Counted from the stretch's first letter, positions 1 to 9,477 are shown. The stretch: DNA of 64,000 bases from Flavobacterium panacagri (GCF_030378165.1 NZ_CP119766.1:2108001-2172000), one strand, 5' to 3'. A program made the numbers and translations. Notes: generated by a model from the letters alone, not told the origin.

Positions 1-819
1 AAAAAGTTTAAGCCAAATGTGGTAATTGGAACGGGAGGTTTTGCCAGTGGGCCATTATTACAAGCGGCAGGTTCGGCAGGAATTCCGACAGTAGTTCAAG
101 AGCAAAACTCATTTCCTGGAATAACCAATAAATTGCTAAGTAAAAAAGCCAATGCAATTTGCGTAGCATACCAAAATTTGGAACGTTTTTTTCCAAAAGA
201 GAAAATTGTTTTAACTGGAAATCCAGTCCGTCAGGATTTAATTGATATCGAAAGCAAACGTGATGAAGCAATTACTTTTTATGGATTAGATCCCAATAAA
301 AAAACATTATTGGTTTTAGGAGGAAGTTTAGGTGCACGAAGAATCAATCAGTTAATTGAAAAAGAATTGCAAAATTTCCTTTCGCAAAATGTTCAGGTAA
401 TCTGGCAATGCGGGAAATTATATTTTGAAGAATATAAAAAGTACAATCAGCCAAATGTAAAAGTGGTTGATTTTATTGAAAGAATGGATTTTGTTTACGC
501 GGCATCAGATATCATAATTTCACGTGCAGGAGCTTCTTCGGTATCAGAATTATGTATTGTTGGAAAACCGGTGATTTTTATTCCATCTCCAAATGTGGCT
601 GAGGATCATCAAACTAAAAATGCGCAGGCAATTGTTGATGCTAAAGGCGCAATTTTGTTGAAAGAATCTGAATTAGAGAGCGAGTTTAGCATTGTTTTTG
701 AAGCGCTGCTGAAAGATTCTGGAAAACAGAAACAACTAAGTGATAATATTAAAAAACTGGCAAGACCAAAAGCTACACAGGATATTGTGGCAGAAATTGT
801 TAAGTTAATTAAAAAATAA
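1..819 (+). CDS. murG: MurG, UDP-GlcNAc:lipid I N-acetylglucosaminyltransferase (5' end missing)
   Basis: Adds GlcNAc to lipid I to make lipid II at the inner face of the cytoplasmic membrane. The reading frame is open from base 1, so the gene enters from outside the window; about 270 residues remain, against roughly 360 for the family, so the first quarter is missing. Visible motifs are the glycine loop GTGGFASGP (fragment residues 10-18), the second-domain loop [10 protein letters not shown] (107-116) and the donor-site segment [10 protein letters not shown] followed by PNVAEDHQ. murC starts 26 bases downstream, giving the usual division and cell wall gene order. Confidence 0.95.
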   Translation, partial: KKFKPNVVIGTGGFASGPLLQAAGSAGIPTVVQEQNSFPGITNKLLSKKANAICVAYQNLERFFPKEKIVLTGNPVRQDLIDIESKRDEAITFYGLDPNKKTLLVLGGSLGARRINQLIEKELQNFLSQNVQVIWQCGKLYFEEYKKYNQPNVKVVDFIERMDFVYAASDIIISRAGASSVSELCIVGKPVIFIPSPNVAEDHQTKNAQAIVDAKGAILLKESELESEFSIVFEALLKDSGKQKQLSDNIKKLARPKATQDIVAEIVKLIKK

Positions 820-845
820 AATAAGTAAGGCTAAAGCAAATTAGA

Positions 846-2195
846 ATGAATTTAAATCAAATACAGAACGTTTATTTTATTGGTATCGGAGGAATCGGAA
901 TGAGTGCCTTGGCTCGTTATTTCAAATTTATTGGAAAACAAGTTTCAGGTTACGACAAAACGCCTTCTATGCTGACTAATGAATTGATTGAAAGCGGTAT
1001 TGATATTCATTTTGAAGATGATATAAACTTAATTCCAAAAGAGTATTATGTGGAGAATACGTTGGTGATTTATACGCCTGCGGTTCCAAAAACACATTCA
1101 GAATGGAATTATTTTATTGAAAGACATTACGAGGTTAAAAAACGTGCAGAAGTTCTTGGAATTATAAGCAAAGACACTTTTTGTTTTGCAGTAGCAGGAA
1201 CACACGGAAAAACAACAACATCAAGTATTTTGGGACATATTTTGTTTCAAAGTGGTGCTGATGTAACTGCTTTTATTGGTGGAATTGTAGAAAATTATAA
1301 TTCGAATTTAATTGGAAGCGGTAAAACGGTAACAGTGGTAGAAGCAGATGAATTTGACAGATCATTTCTGCATTTGCGTCCAGATATCGCTTGTGTGACT
1401 TCTATGGATGCTGATCATTTGGATATTTATGGAACCAGTGAGGCAATTCAGGCTTCTTTTAGAGAATTTGCTTCCAAAGTAGAAGATAAAAATAATCTCT
1501 TCATAACAAAAGAATTACCGCTTGACGGAGTTCAATGTGCTATAAATGAAGATGCTGTATATAAGGCTTTCAACGTTCGTATTGAAGATGGGGCTTATGT
1601 TTTTGATGTGCAGACGCCATCAGAAATCATGAAGGATTTACGTTTCGGACTGCCTGGTAAACACAATTTAATGAATGGATTGATGGCTATTGCAATGGCT
1701 AAGACATTCGGCACCCCGACCGATTCTATTGCAAAAGCCATTGCTTCATTCAACGGAATTAGAAGACGTTTTTCGTATCAGATTAAGAGCGAAAATTTAG
1801 TATATATTGATGATTATGCGCATCATCCAACAGAAATAAATGCTGTTCATCAAGCAGTTAGAGAATTGTATCCAGGGCGTAAAGTTTTGGCAATTTTCCA
1901 GCCGCATTTATTCAGTAGAACAAGAGATTTTGTGGATGGATTTGCAGAAAGCTTATCAAAATTTGATCAAGTGTTTTTGATGGATATTTACCCTGCAAGA
2001 GAGCTTCCGATGGAAGGAGTAACTTCTGAGTGGCTTTTGGGTAAAATGACAAATTCGAACAAAAAAATTGTTGCAAAAGAAGATTTATTGGGTGAAATCA
2101 AAGCCAGCGATGCACCTATTATTGTAACAATTGGAGCTGGTGATCTGGGAGAAATGGTTCCGTCAATTAAAAGGGTTTTAAATGAAAATATTTAA
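846..2195 (+). CDS. murC: MurC, UDP-N-acetylmuramate--L-alanine ligase
   Basis: ATP-dependent cytoplasmic ligase that adds L-Ala to UDP-MurNAc. The product is 449 residues, a normal length. It shows the N-terminal nucleotide-binding glycine motif GIGGIGMS (13-20), the Mur-ligase P-loop GTHGKTT (118-124) and the C-terminal YAHHPTEI segment typical of MurC. The ATG lies 26 bases after murG, and the 3' end overlaps the next gene by 14 bases, so murC and ftsQ are probably translationally coupled. Confidence 0.97.
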   Translation: MNLNQIQNVYFIGIGGIGMSALARYFKFIGKQVSGYDKTPSMLTNELIESGIDIHFEDDINLIPKEYYVENTLVIYTPAVPKTHSEWNYFIERHYEVKKRAEVLGIISKDTFCFAVAGTHGKTTTSSILGHILFQSGADVTAFIGGIVENYNSNLIGSGKTVTVVEADEFDRSFLHLRPDIACVTSMDADHLDIYGTSEAIQASFREFASKVEDKNNLFITKELPLDGVQCAINEDAVYKAFNVRIEDGAYVFDVQTPSEIMKDLRFGLPGKHNLMNGLMAIAMAKTFGTPTDSIAKAIASFNGIRRRFSYQIKSENLVYIDDYAHHPTEINAVHQAVRELYPGRKVLAIFQPHLFSRTRDFVDGFAESLSKFDQVFLMDIYPARELPMEGVTSEWLLGKMTNSNKKIVAKEDLLGEIKASDAPIIVTIGAGDLGEMVPSIKRVLNENI

Positions 2196-2904
2196 TTGGA
2201 CAAATATTCGATTAGTACTAATTTTCGGATTGGTTTTGTTTCTATATTCCTTCGCACAGCATCGAAATGGCGATCGAAAATTGAAAAAATCAATGGTCGT
2301 TTTTGTAGGAGAAAATACGCTTTTTGTGAAGCCGGAAACGGTTAATAAATTGTTGATAGAAAATAAAAGAGACGCTTCCAGTATTAGAAAAGATGAACTA
2401 GATTTGAATAAGATAGAGAAAACCCTCGATACACAAGAGATGATTGAAAAGTCAAATGTTTTTGTAAGTATTGATGGAGTTCTAAAAGCAGTAGTAAAAC
2501 AGAAGACGCCCATAGCAAGAGTTTATGACGGCGGCGCTTCTTTTTATATTGATTACGAGGGTAATAAAATGCCTTTGTCTGACAATTTCACTGCAAGAGT
2601 TCCTCTTGTTTCAGGGGCAATTAATGAAAAAAATAACGAAGATTTAGCAGCTTTATTTCGCACAATTTACGACGATGCGTTTTTGAAAAAAAACATCATT
2701 GCAATCGAGATTATGCCGAATGGAAGCTTAAAAATGTTTAATCGAAACTTCGATTACTTCATCGATTTTGGCAGAACGATGAATGTTGATAAGAAATTTA
2801 GAAACTATAAAGCGTTTTTTCAAAAAGCAGTTTTAGATAGTTCGTTATACAAATACAAAAAAATTGACCTTAGGTTTACGGAACAAGTAGTTTGCACTAA
2901 ATAA
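2182..2904 (+). CDS. ftsQ: FtsQ-like cell division protein
   Basis: A 240-residue protein with a short cytoplasmic N-terminus, one membrane helix (about residues 9-26) and a periplasmic remainder, the plan of FtsQ/DivIB. Sequence conservation in this family is low, so the call rests mainly on topology, size and the murC-ftsQ-ftsA-ftsZ order. In other bacteria FtsQ links early and late divisome proteins through its POTRA and beta domains. The start overlaps the end of murC by 14 bases; ftsA follows after 6 bases. Confidence 0.88.
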   Translation: MKIFNWTNIRLVLIFGLVLFLYSFAQHRNGDRKLKKSMVVFVGENTLFVKPETVNKLLIENKRDASSIRKDELDLNKIEKTLDTQEMIEKSNVFVSIDGVLKAVVKQKTPIARVYDGGASFYIDYEGNKMPLSDNFTARVPLVSGAINEKNNEDLAALFRTIYDDAFLKKNIIAIEIMPNGSLKMFNRNFDYFIDFGRTMNVDKKFRNYKAFFQKAVLDSSLYKYKKIDLRFTEQVVCTK

Positions 2905-2910
2905 TAGAAA

Positions 2911-4317
2911 ATGGAAAAAGATAATATTGCAGTAGGTCTAGATATTGGAACAACCAAAATCGTTGCCATGATTGGCAAGAAAAATGAGTATGGTAAGTTG
3001 GAGATTTTGGGCATTGGTAAATCCAAAAGTTTGGGTGTTGCCAGAGGAGTAGTAAACAACATTACGCAGACGATTCAATCGATTCAACAGGCGATAATCG
3101 AAGCAGAAAATAATTCGGGTTACAAAATTAAAGATGTGGTTGTGGGTATTGCTGGACAGCACATCAGAAGTATTCAGCATACGGATTACATCAGCAGAAA
3201 TAATCCTGAAGAAGTAATTGGCGAAAATGATATTCAGCTTCTAATCGATCAGGTAAATAAACTGGCGATGTTACCGGGAGAAGAAATCATTCACGTTTTA
3301 CCGCAGGAATTTAAAATCGACGGACAGTCTGAAATTAAAGAACCAATCGGAATGTACGGCGGAAGATTAGAATCTAGTTTTCACGTTGTAGTTGGTCAGG
3401 CATCTTCAATCAGAAATGTTGGAAGATGTATTCAGAGTTCAGGAATTGAATTGTCTGGATTGACATTAGAACCATTAGCTTCGGCAGATGCTGTTTTAAG
3501 TCAGGAAGAAAAAGAAGCGGGTGTTGCATTGATCGATATTGGTGGTGGAACAACAGATTTGGCTATTTTCAAAGACGGTATCATTCGTCACACAGCTGTA
3601 ATTCCTTTTGGAGGAAATGTGATTACAGATGATATCAAAGAAGGATGTTCGATTATTGAAAAACAAGCGGAGCTTCTAAAAATAAAGTTCGGATCTGCTT
3701 GGCCGGGAGAAAACAAAGACAACGAGATTGTTTCTATCCCTGGACTGAGAGGAAGAGAGCCAAAAGAGATTTCATTAAAAAATCTTTCTAAAATTATCCA
3801 CGCAAGAGTAGTGGAAATTGTAGAACAGGTTTTTGCAGAAATAAAAGCATACGGTCACGAAGATCCTCGCAAAAAGCTTATTGCCGGAATTGTTTTAACT
3901 GGTGGAGGTGCACAATTAAAGCACATCAAACAATTGGTTGAATACATTACGGGAATGGATACTAGAATTGGTTATCCTAATGAGCATTTGGCAGGAAACT
4001 CAGGAGAAGAAATTTCTAGTCCATTATTCGCAACAGCAGTCGGATTAGTAATGAATAGTATCGAAAATAGTTCTCAAAGTGCTGTTAGAATGGAGCTGGT
4101 TAATGAACAGCCAAAAGTTGTTTACAGAAATGCTCCGCCAGTACAGCGATACGAAGTGGAAGAAAACTACGTTGAGAAAGTAGAGACTATCGAAGAAACT
4201 AGAGAGGTTGTAAGCCAGAAGGCATCTAAAGATGAATCTACCGAAACCAAAATAAGACGATCATTTTTTGATCGATACGTCGACAAAATCAAAGAATTTT
4301 TAGACAACGCAGAGTAA
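2911..4317 (+). CDS. ftsA: FtsA, actin-like divisome protein
   Basis: Membrane tether of FtsZ with the actin/Hsp70 ATPase fold. The 468-residue product shows the phosphate 1 motif GLDIGTTK (9-16), the phosphate 2 motif DIGGGTTD near residue 210 and the adenosine motif LTGGGAQL. The final stretch, FFDRYVDKIKEFLDN, reads as the amphipathic membrane-targeting helix of FtsA, joined by an acidic, poorly conserved linker of about 60 residues. It lies 6 bases after ftsQ and 91 bases before ftsZ. Confidence 0.97.
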   Translation: MEKDNIAVGLDIGTTKIVAMIGKKNEYGKLEILGIGKSKSLGVARGVVNNITQTIQSIQQAIIEAENNSGYKIKDVVVGIAGQHIRSIQHTDYISRNNPEEVIGENDIQLLIDQVNKLAMLPGEEIIHVLPQEFKIDGQSEIKEPIGMYGGRLESSFHVVVGQASSIRNVGRCIQSSGIELSGLTLEPLASADAVLSQEEKEAGVALIDIGGGTTDLAIFKDGIIRHTAVIPFGGNVITDDIKEGCSIIEKQAELLKIKFGSAWPGENKDNEIVSIPGLRGREPKEISLKNLSKIIHARVVEIVEQVFAEIKAYGHEDPRKKLIAGIVLTGGGAQLKHIKQLVEYITGMDTRIGYPNEHLAGNSGEEISSPLFATAVGLVMNSIENSSQSAVRMELVNEQPKVVYRNAPPVQRYEVEENYVEKVETIEETREVVSQKASKDESTETKIRRSFFDRYVDKIKEFLDNAE

Positions 4318-4408
4318 TTAGAATAAAACAAGAAGAAGGAAATTACTTTCTGGCCCCAAGTCAAGAAGTAAAAAATGTACTTAATAAGAATTTCAAAAAA
4401 CCAAAAAG

Positions 4409-6424
4409 ATGATGAGCAACTCAGAATTTGGAAGTATTTCATTTGATTTACCAAAAAATCAATCAAATGTAATCAAAGTAATAGGTGTAGGTGGAGGCGG
4501 AAGTAACGCAATTAACCACATGTTTAAGCAAGGTATTAAAGGCGTAGATTTTATCGTTTGTAATACCGATTCGCAAGCGCTTCAAAATAGTTCAGTACCA
4601 AATAAGATTCAGTTAGGACTTAATTTAACTGAAGGATTAGGTGCAGGAGCAAACCCGGACGTTGGACAGCAGTCGGCTATCGAAAGTATTTCTGATATCG
4701 AAAAAATGTTGGATAAAAATACTAAGATGGTATTTATCACTGCTGGTATGGGTGGAGGAACTGGAACTGGTGCAGCTCCGGTAATTGCTCAGTTGGCAAA
4801 AGAAAGAGAAATATTAACAGTTGGTATCGTGACGATTCCGTTTCAGTTTGAAGGGAAAGTACGTCAGGAGCAGGCGATTATTGGAATTGAAAAATTGCGT
4901 AAGCAAGTCGATTCTTTAATTGTAATCAACAATAATAAATTAAGAGAAGTATACGGAAATCTTGGTTTCAAAGCAGGATTCTCTAAAGCGGACGAAGTTT
5001 TGGCAACTGCTTCTAGAGGTATTGCCGAAGTAATTACGCACCACTATACTCAAAATATCGATTTACGTGACGCAAAAACTGTTTTGGCTAACAGTGGAAC
5101 TGCGATCATGGGATCTTCTGTGTCAGAAGGTGAAAACAGAGCAAAAGACGCTATCGTTTCTGCTCTAGATTCTCCTTTGTTAAACGATAATAAGATTACA
5201 GGTGCCAAAAACGTATTGTTGCTTATCGTTTCTGGAACTAACGAGATTACTCTTGATGAAATCGGAGAAATCAACGATCACATTCAGGCCGAAGCAGGTT
5301 ACAATGCCAATATCATCATGGGAGTTGGTGAAGACGAATCTCTTGGGGAAGCTATTGCTGTAACTATTATTGCTACAGGTTTTGATGTTGAACAACAAAA
5401 CGAAATCGTAAATACAGAACCAAAGAAAATCATTCATACGTTGGAAGATGAGCAGAGAAGTGTTCATAATTTAACAAACAGACCGATTTCATCTTTCGAC
5501 TTAACAGTGGATACGCCAACTGCAAAAGTAGAAGACAAAGTTGTTTTTGATTTAATAGACGATGATGAAACTTTTACTCCAACTCCTACAAATGCTGTTG
5601 CTCCAGCAATTAATCAGGAAGAGTTGGTGGTTATGTCAGAGTTTATTAAAAATCTAGATGTGACTTTTGAAATTGTTTCGCCGATTACGGATATTGATTT
5701 TACAATTTCTTCACCAGAGAAACCAGCTGTTCAGCAATTTCAGCAGCAACAGCCAATTCAACAGCAGCAACCTGTACAACAACAGCCAGTACAGCAGCAA
5801 AGAGTATTTGAAAAAGAAGAACAAACTACTTTTTCTTTTGATCTTCCTTTGTTTAAACAAGAACCTGTAAAAAGAGAACCAGTTGTTGAAGATAACAGAG
5901 TTTTGTTTGAATTGACAAATGAAACTCGAGAAATTAAAGTAAACGATCCGGTACAGTTTGTTCCTGTAACAGAAGTTTCAGAAAACGGAATCATTAAATA
6001 TTCTCTTGAAGAATATATGGAAGTTGAAAATGATTTAATGGCTTCTAAACCAGTAGAAAAAAAGGTTGAAGATACAATTCCAGAAGAATTGAATATCACT
6101 TTGAAACCAAGAACTGATTTTGCTAGTCAACCTGATTTTTCAACAACTTCTGAAGTTTCTCCATTAGAATTAACAATTGAAGAAACACTTCGTTTAAGAG
6201 CTGAAGAAAGAAGAAAGAAACTAAAAGAGTTTAACTATAAATTCCATAACAATGTTTCTAGAATTGATGAGTTGGAAAAAGAACCAGCTTACAAAAGATT
6301 AGGAATTGATTTGTCAAATTCACAATCAAATAATACAAATTCTAGAATTTCTGTTGGAACCGATAGCAATAATGATTTACAATTACGTTCAAACAATTCA
6401 TTTTTGCACGATAACGTAGATTAA
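4409..6424 (+). CDS. ftsZ: FtsZ, tubulin-like division GTPase with a long C-terminal extension
   Basis: Forms the cytokinetic Z ring. The N-terminal 320 or so residues are a standard FtsZ core, with [13 protein letters not shown] (27-39) and the tubulin signature GGGTGTG (115-121). The protein is 671 residues, nearly twice the E. coli length, because of a linker of about 300 residues. The linker is acidic and includes a glutamine/proline-rich patch (bases 5728-5802). The likely C-terminal interaction peptide is [11 protein letters not shown], about 40 residues before the end. Two ATGs are adjacent at 4409 and 4412; either could be the start. A strong hairpin terminator follows. Confidence 0.97.
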   Translation: MMSNSEFGSISFDLPKNQSNVIKVIGVGGGGSNAINHMFKQGIKGVDFIVCNTDSQALQNSSVPNKIQLGLNLTEGLGAGANPDVGQQSAIESISDIEKMLDKNTKMVFITAGMGGGTGTGAAPVIAQLAKEREILTVGIVTIPFQFEGKVRQEQAIIGIEKLRKQVDSLIVINNNKLREVYGNLGFKAGFSKADEVLATASRGIAEVITHHYTQNIDLRDAKTVLANSGTAIMGSSVSEGENRAKDAIVSALDSPLLNDNKITGAKNVLLLIVSGTNEITLDEIGEINDHIQAEAGYNANIIMGVGEDESLGEAIAVTIIATGFDVEQQNEIVNTEPKKIIHTLEDEQRSVHNLTNRPISSFDLTVDTPTAKVEDKVVFDLIDDDETFTPTPTNAVAPAINQEELVVMSEFIKNLDVTFEIVSPITDIDFTISSPEKPAVQQFQQQQPIQQQQPVQQQPVQQQRVFEKEEQTTFSFDLPLFKQEPVKREPVVEDNRVLFELTNETREIKVNDPVQFVPVTEVSENGIIKYSLEEYMEVENDLMASKPVEKKVEDTIPEELNITLKPRTDFASQPDFSTTSEVSPLELTIEETLRLRAEERRKKLKEFNYKFHNNVSRIDELEKEPAYKRLGIDLSNSQSNNTNSRISVGTDSNNDLQLRSNNSFLHDNVD

Positions 6425-6448
6425 TTTTTAGCATCATAATATAGGATG

Positions 6449-6488
6449 ACCCGAAAATTGGATTTAATTTTCGGGTTATTTTTTTTAT
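6449..6488 (+). terminator. Intrinsic terminator after ftsZ
   Basis: A perfect 11-bp stem (6449-6459 with 6466-6476) closed by a 6-base loop is followed by a run of T. It lies 25 bases after the ftsZ stop and ends the division cluster. Confidence 0.85.
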
Positions 6489-6493
6489 CTTCG
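6486..6493 (+). promoter_or_regulatory. Possible -7 box for the YqeY-like gene
   Basis: TATCTTCG, one mismatch from the Bacteroidota -7 consensus TAnnTTTG, lies just after the ftsZ terminator and 137 bases before the next ATG. No clear TTG is placed at the right spacing, so this is weak. Confidence 0.3.
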
Positions 6494-6544
6494 CACAGAA
6501 TTTAAAAATTTGACTTCCTAAATAGGTTTTTAAAGTGAATCTTA

Positions 6545-6577
6545 TTGTCAGTTCGAGAGGAGTCGAGAACGAATTCC
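6545..6577. repeat. Eroded intergenic repeat fragment
   Basis: This short stretch contains GTCAGTTCGAG followed closely by GTCGAGAACG, a pattern I associate with widespread intergenic repeats in Bacteroidota genomes. It is an isolated fragment here, in the leader of the YqeY-like gene. The assignment rests on memory of the pattern only. Confidence 0.3.
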
Positions 6578-6629
6578 AAATTAATATATCAATTAATAAG
6601 CATTGGCTTATTTAAAATAAAACATAAAC

Positions 6630-7079
6630 ATGAGTTTACAAACACAAATCATGGACGAGATCAAAACGGCCATGAAAGCAAAAGATACAGTAGCATTAGA
6701 AGCTTTAAGAGCAGTAAAATCTGAATTGTTATTAGCTTCAACGGCTTCAGGTTCTAAAGAAGATTTATCTGAAGACGAAGAAATTAAATTATTGCAGAGA
6801 TTGGTTAAAACTCGTAAAGAAAGCGCAAGAATCTTTACAGAGCAAAACCGTCCTGACTTAGCGGAGCCAGAATTGGCTCAAGTTGCGGTAATCGAGAAGT
6901 TTTTACCAGCTCAATTAAGCGAAGAAGAAGTAGAAGCAGTAATAGCAAAAATTATTGCTGAAACTGGTGCTTCTGGAATTGCTTCAATGGGTAAAGTTAT
7001 GGGATTAGCTTCTGCACAATTAGGCGGAACTGCTGAAGGAAAAACTATTTCTACAATTGTAAAAAAATTACTTTCGTAA
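6630..7079 (+). CDS. GatB/YqeY domain protein
   Basis: A 149-residue stand-alone YqeY-type protein: an alpha-helical domain related to the tail of the GatB amidotransferase subunit. The N-terminal half carries the typical MDEIKTAMKAKDTVALEALR pattern and the C-terminal half ends with GKVMGLASAQLGGTAEGK followed by a helix. The molecular role of stand-alone YqeY is not firmly known; a link to tRNA-dependent amidation is inferred from the domain only. The ATG at 6630 gives the usual family length. A hairpin-forming AT-rich spacer separates it from tRNA-Arg. Confidence 0.9.
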   Translation: MSLQTQIMDEIKTAMKAKDTVALEALRAVKSELLLASTASGSKEDLSEDEEIKLLQRLVKTRKESARIFTEQNRPDLAEPELAQVAVIEKFLPAQLSEEEVEAVIAKIIAETGASGIASMGKVMGLASAQLGGTAEGKTISTIVKKLLS

Positions 7080-7081
7080 AT

Positions 7082-7136
7082 ATAATTTTAGATTTTAGAG
7101 TTCAGATTTTAGATTGAATCTGAATTCTAAAATTAT
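7082..7136. repeat. Intergenic inverted repeat before tRNA-Arg
   Basis: Outer arms 7082-7092 and 7126-7136 are perfect 11-bp complements, and an inner 8-bp pair lies at 7101-7108 and 7117-7124. The AGATTTTAG-rich composition resembles common flavobacterial intergenic palindromes. There is no U tract, so it is a weak terminator at best. Confidence 0.6.
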
Positions 7137-7153
7137 AAATCTAAAATAAAACT

Positions 7154-7227
7154 GACCTCGTAGTTCAACTGGATAGAATATCAGATTTCGGCTCTGAGGG
7201 TTGGGGGTTCGAACCCCTCCGGGGTCA
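7154..7227 (+). tRNA. tRNA-Arg (anticodon TCG)
   Basis: A complete cloverleaf can be folded by eye. The acceptor stem is 7154-7160 with 7220-7226 (one G-T pair) and the discriminator is A7227. The anticodon stem TCAGA/TCTGA carries the 7-base loop TTTCGGC, so the anticodon is TCG and reads CGA arginine codons. The T arm is GGGGG-TTCGAAC-CCC, with the standard TTCGAAC loop. No CCA is encoded. A strong terminator follows 14 bases later. Confidence 0.95.
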
Positions 7228-7240
7228 CTATGAAAAAATG

Positions 7241-7276
7241 AAAGCCTGCAAAGTGTATATTTTGCAGGCTTTTTTT
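7241..7276 (+). terminator. Intrinsic terminator after tRNA-Arg
   Basis: A perfect 11-bp stem (7242-7252 with 7261-7271) and an 8-base loop are followed by seven T. It lies between tRNA-Arg and the convergent gene ending at 7279. The flanking A and T runs mean it may work in both directions. Confidence 0.85.
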
Positions 7277-7278
7277 GT

Positions 7279-7719
7279 CTAATTGTTTAGAACTCTGGTT
7301 TCAATAATAAAAAAATATCCGATTCGTTTTTGTATGAGCCATTTGCCATCTTGTAAAACATAGGTATCCTCATACTTAACACTATAATCTGATAAAATAT
7401 CTTTACCATCATTTTCCCTAATCATTTTTAGCTGTGAAAAGGAAATCCCCGTAGCAGTTTCGCCTTTAATTTCTACTTGATGCTGTCCGTTCAATGTAAA
7501 ATATGTTTTTACTTCTGAGGCATGTTTATTAAAGTCCTTTTCCATGTTTTCTCTTCCAGAAACATCTGAGACTAAAAAGTTATTCATATAAACTTTGTAG
7601 TTTATATCAGCAGTAAATAAATCCATTACTGCTGCAATTTTTTTCTCATCTCCTAGAGAGGCATAACTGTCAATTAAGTTTCTTACTTCTTCTTTAGCTT
7701 TGAAAATTTCTAATGTCAT
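7279..7719 (-). CDS. SnoaL/NTF2-like domain protein
   Basis: A 146-residue soluble protein with the pattern of the NTF2-like cone fold: an N-terminal helix (KEEVRNLIDSYASLGDEKK), then FTADINYKVYM, and beta strands ending in WLIQKRIGYFFI. Such proteins include small isomerases, hydrolases and ligand-binding proteins, and the substrate cannot be read from sequence. It is divergent from an HxlR-type regulator gene starting 100 bases away, so it is the likely target of that regulator. Confidence 0.75.
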   Translation of the reverse strand: MTLEIFKAKEEVRNLIDSYASLGDEKKIAAVMDLFTADINYKVYMNNFLVSDVSGRENMEKDFNKHASEVKTYFTLNGQHQVEIKGETATGISFSQLKMIRENDGKDILSDYSVKYEDTYVLQDGKWLIQKRIGYFFIIETRVLNN

Positions 7720-7747
7720 GATTTTAATTTTTTAAAATTGATTAAGC

Positions 7748-7755
7748 CAAAATTA
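7748..7755 (-). promoter_or_regulatory. Possible -7 box for the SnoaL-like gene
   Basis: On the minus strand this reads TAATTTTG, a perfect TAnnTTTG match, 28 bases upstream of the start codon. No TTG lies at the preferred distance upstream; instead the direct repeats at 7777-7802 occupy that side. Confidence 0.45.
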
Positions 7756-7776
7756 TAGTATATTAGCTTACTTTTT

Positions 7777-7802
7777 GTTAGTAGTTACTTAAAGGTTAGT
7801 AG
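7777..7802. promoter_or_regulatory. Direct repeat, candidate HxlR operator
   Basis: GTTAGTAG occurs at 7777-7784 and again at 7795-7802, 18 bp apart on the same face of the helix within error. Both copies lie in the 100-bp divergent region between the SnoaL-like gene and the HxlR-type regulator. The second copy is 17 bases before the regulator ATG. Autoregulation is an inference. Confidence 0.45.
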
Positions 7803-7819
7803 CTTATAAAAATGAATCT

Positions 7820-8224
7820 ATGAAAAAAATATTAAAAGAAGTGGTTGATAATAAAGAGTTTACTGACGAATGTAACACTGTTTTAATGGCTGTATCTGAT
7901 GCTCTTTATGCAATTGGAGGTAAGTGGAAATTGATGATAATCATTGCTATGGCTAGAGGAAACAAACGTTTTACAGAAATTCAAAGAAAGGTGAATGGTA
8001 TTTCTGCTCGAGTACTTTCAAATGAACTGAAAGAATTAGAAATTAATGGTTTTATTGTAAAGAAAGTTGCTGTAGGTTATCCTGTAACTATTGAATATGA
8101 ATTATTGCCTTACAGTCAAACACTGAAAGAAGTTGTAGAAGCGATGACAAAATGGGGAATGCAACATCGAGATAAAATTAGAACCGAAAGTCATCTGGAA
8201 ATCTCGAAGAAAAACACTAAATAA
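7820..8224 (+). CDS. HxlR-family winged-helix transcriptional regulator
   Basis: A 134-residue regulator with the family layout: an N-terminal strand, then ALYAIGGKWKLMIIIAMARGNKRFTEIQRKV (helix and recognition region, split here only by reading), then GISARVLSNELKELE and a C-terminal dimerisation helix. HxlR members often respond to aldehydes, quinones or redox state and repress a divergent enzyme gene. Here the divergent partner is a SnoaL-like protein. The product lacks the usual N-terminal redox Cys pair but has one Cys at position 13. A terminator follows 15 bases after the stop. Confidence 0.92.
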   Translation: MKKILKEVVDNKEFTDECNTVLMAVSDALYAIGGKWKLMIIIAMARGNKRFTEIQRKVNGISARVLSNELKELEINGFIVKKVAVGYPVTIEYELLPYSQTLKEVVEAMTKWGMQHRDKIRTESHLEISKKNTK

Positions 8225-8239
8225 GTTATTTTATGAAAA

Positions 8240-8266
8240 GAGCCACTTAAGTAAGTGGCTCTTTAG
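8240..8266. terminator. Bidirectional terminator
   Basis: GAGCCACTTA and TAAGTGGCTC form a 10-bp stem between two convergent genes (HxlR regulator and beta-propeller protein), followed by TTTAGT on the plus strand. Confidence 0.65.
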
Positions 8267-8268
8267 TA

Positions 8269-9477
8269 TTATCGAATTATTTTCAAATAAGATGTATAAA
8301 CATTATCACCAAGAGTAGTTCGCATATAATAGACGTTTTCGTCTTTTTCGGTTAAATCGAACTGAATTAAACCAGCGTCACAATAATAATAAAGTAAGTT
8401 ATCATCAGCAGGAAATTCAATGTTCGAAACTGGCAGTGTTGTCAATTTGGTTTCGAATACTGTTTCGCCATTGAAGTCTAATTGGAAAAGTTTTTTCTTT
8501 TTGGTATAGCCCCAAATATTATTTACTTCTTCGGTAATGTATTCGATGTTGTCGTCTTTAAAATCTACTTTCCATAGTTGTGTTCCTGCTTTTGAATCAA
8601 TAGCGTAAACCGAACTAATTTGTGAACCCTGCGCGCCAATAAAGATTTTTTTGTCTTTATATAAGATGCGTTCCTTCACATTATTTTGATTTTCATCAAA
8701 CTTAAACTGCCATAAAACATCTAGTTTTTCAGGACTTAAGGCGTGAAGAGTATTTTTTTCGCTTGCGACAAATATATTTTCACCATCTGTTATCGGTTTT
8801 CCTGTTATATTTTCTTCAAAAGTTTTTTGAGTAATGACTTTTCCTGTTTTCGCATCAAAACTATAAAGATTGGTTGCACTTGGAAGGAAAATTTTATTGT
8901 TGAAGAAAAGAGGCTGAATGTCGTTTTGTGCCGAATCTAATTTGTAATTCCATACCAAACTGCCATCTTTTATATCCAAAGCATAAAGGTTACTGCCTTG
9001 ATTTTGATTTTGAGCTGTTATGAATAATTTTCCATCGTTTATGATTGGTGTTTGATCTTTAAGAACAATCTGATCTGTAATATTGCCTAATCTTGATTTC
9101 CAAAAAAGATCACCGCTTTGGTTGTCTATGGCAAAAATTTCACCGTTAATAAACGGAACATATAAAACTCCATTCAATAGCGTTATTTTATTAGCACACA
9201 TTTCGGAAGGAGCATCTGTAGCTTTTACAGTCCAATTAATAGATTCAGATACTAAATCAAATGAAAAAAGAGAACCATCGTAATCATAAATCAGAATAGA
9301 GGTATCGTCTAATGGAATTTTTTTTATCGGGCGAATGGCTTTATTGGTAACCATTTCAGCGGGAGATAAACTAGTATTGGTGGTATTAGTTTTACCCGTT
9401 TTTGGAGTAGCTGGTACTTGCCCAAACATATTGATAACGGTAAATACAAATAAAAGAGTTATTAGATTTTTTTTCAT
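8269..9477 (-). CDS. PQQ-like beta-propeller repeat protein, secreted or periplasmic
   Basis: A 402-residue protein with an N-terminal signal peptide (residues 1-20, ending near MFGQ). It is followed by repeated blades of the PQQ/BamB type, recognisable as YALDIKDGSLVWNYKL, YSFDAKTGKVITQK, HALSPEKLDVLWQF and YAIDSKAGTQLWKVDF. The fold is a beta-propeller scaffold. BamB-like outer-membrane assembly and sugar-binding roles both occur in the family, and there is no dehydrogenase domain. It stands alone, convergent with the HxlR gene. Confidence 0.8.
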   Translation of the reverse strand: MKKNLITLLFVFTVINMFGQVPATPKTGKTNTTNTSLSPAEMVTNKAIRPIKKIPLDDTSILIYDYDGSLFSFDLVSESINWTVKATDAPSEMCANKITLLNGVLYVPFINGEIFAIDNQSGDLFWKSRLGNITDQIVLKDQTPIINDGKLFITAQNQNQGSNLYALDIKDGSLVWNYKLDSAQNDIQPLFFNNKIFLPSATNLYSFDAKTGKVITQKTFEENITGKPITDGENIFVASEKNTLHALSPEKLDVLWQFKFDENQNNVKERILYKDKKIFIGAQGSQISSVYAIDSKAGTQLWKVDFKDDNIEYITEEVNNIWGYTKKKKLFQLDFNGETVFETKLTTLPVSNIEFPADDNLLYYYCDAGLIQFDLTEKDENVYYMRTTLGDNVYTSYLKIIR

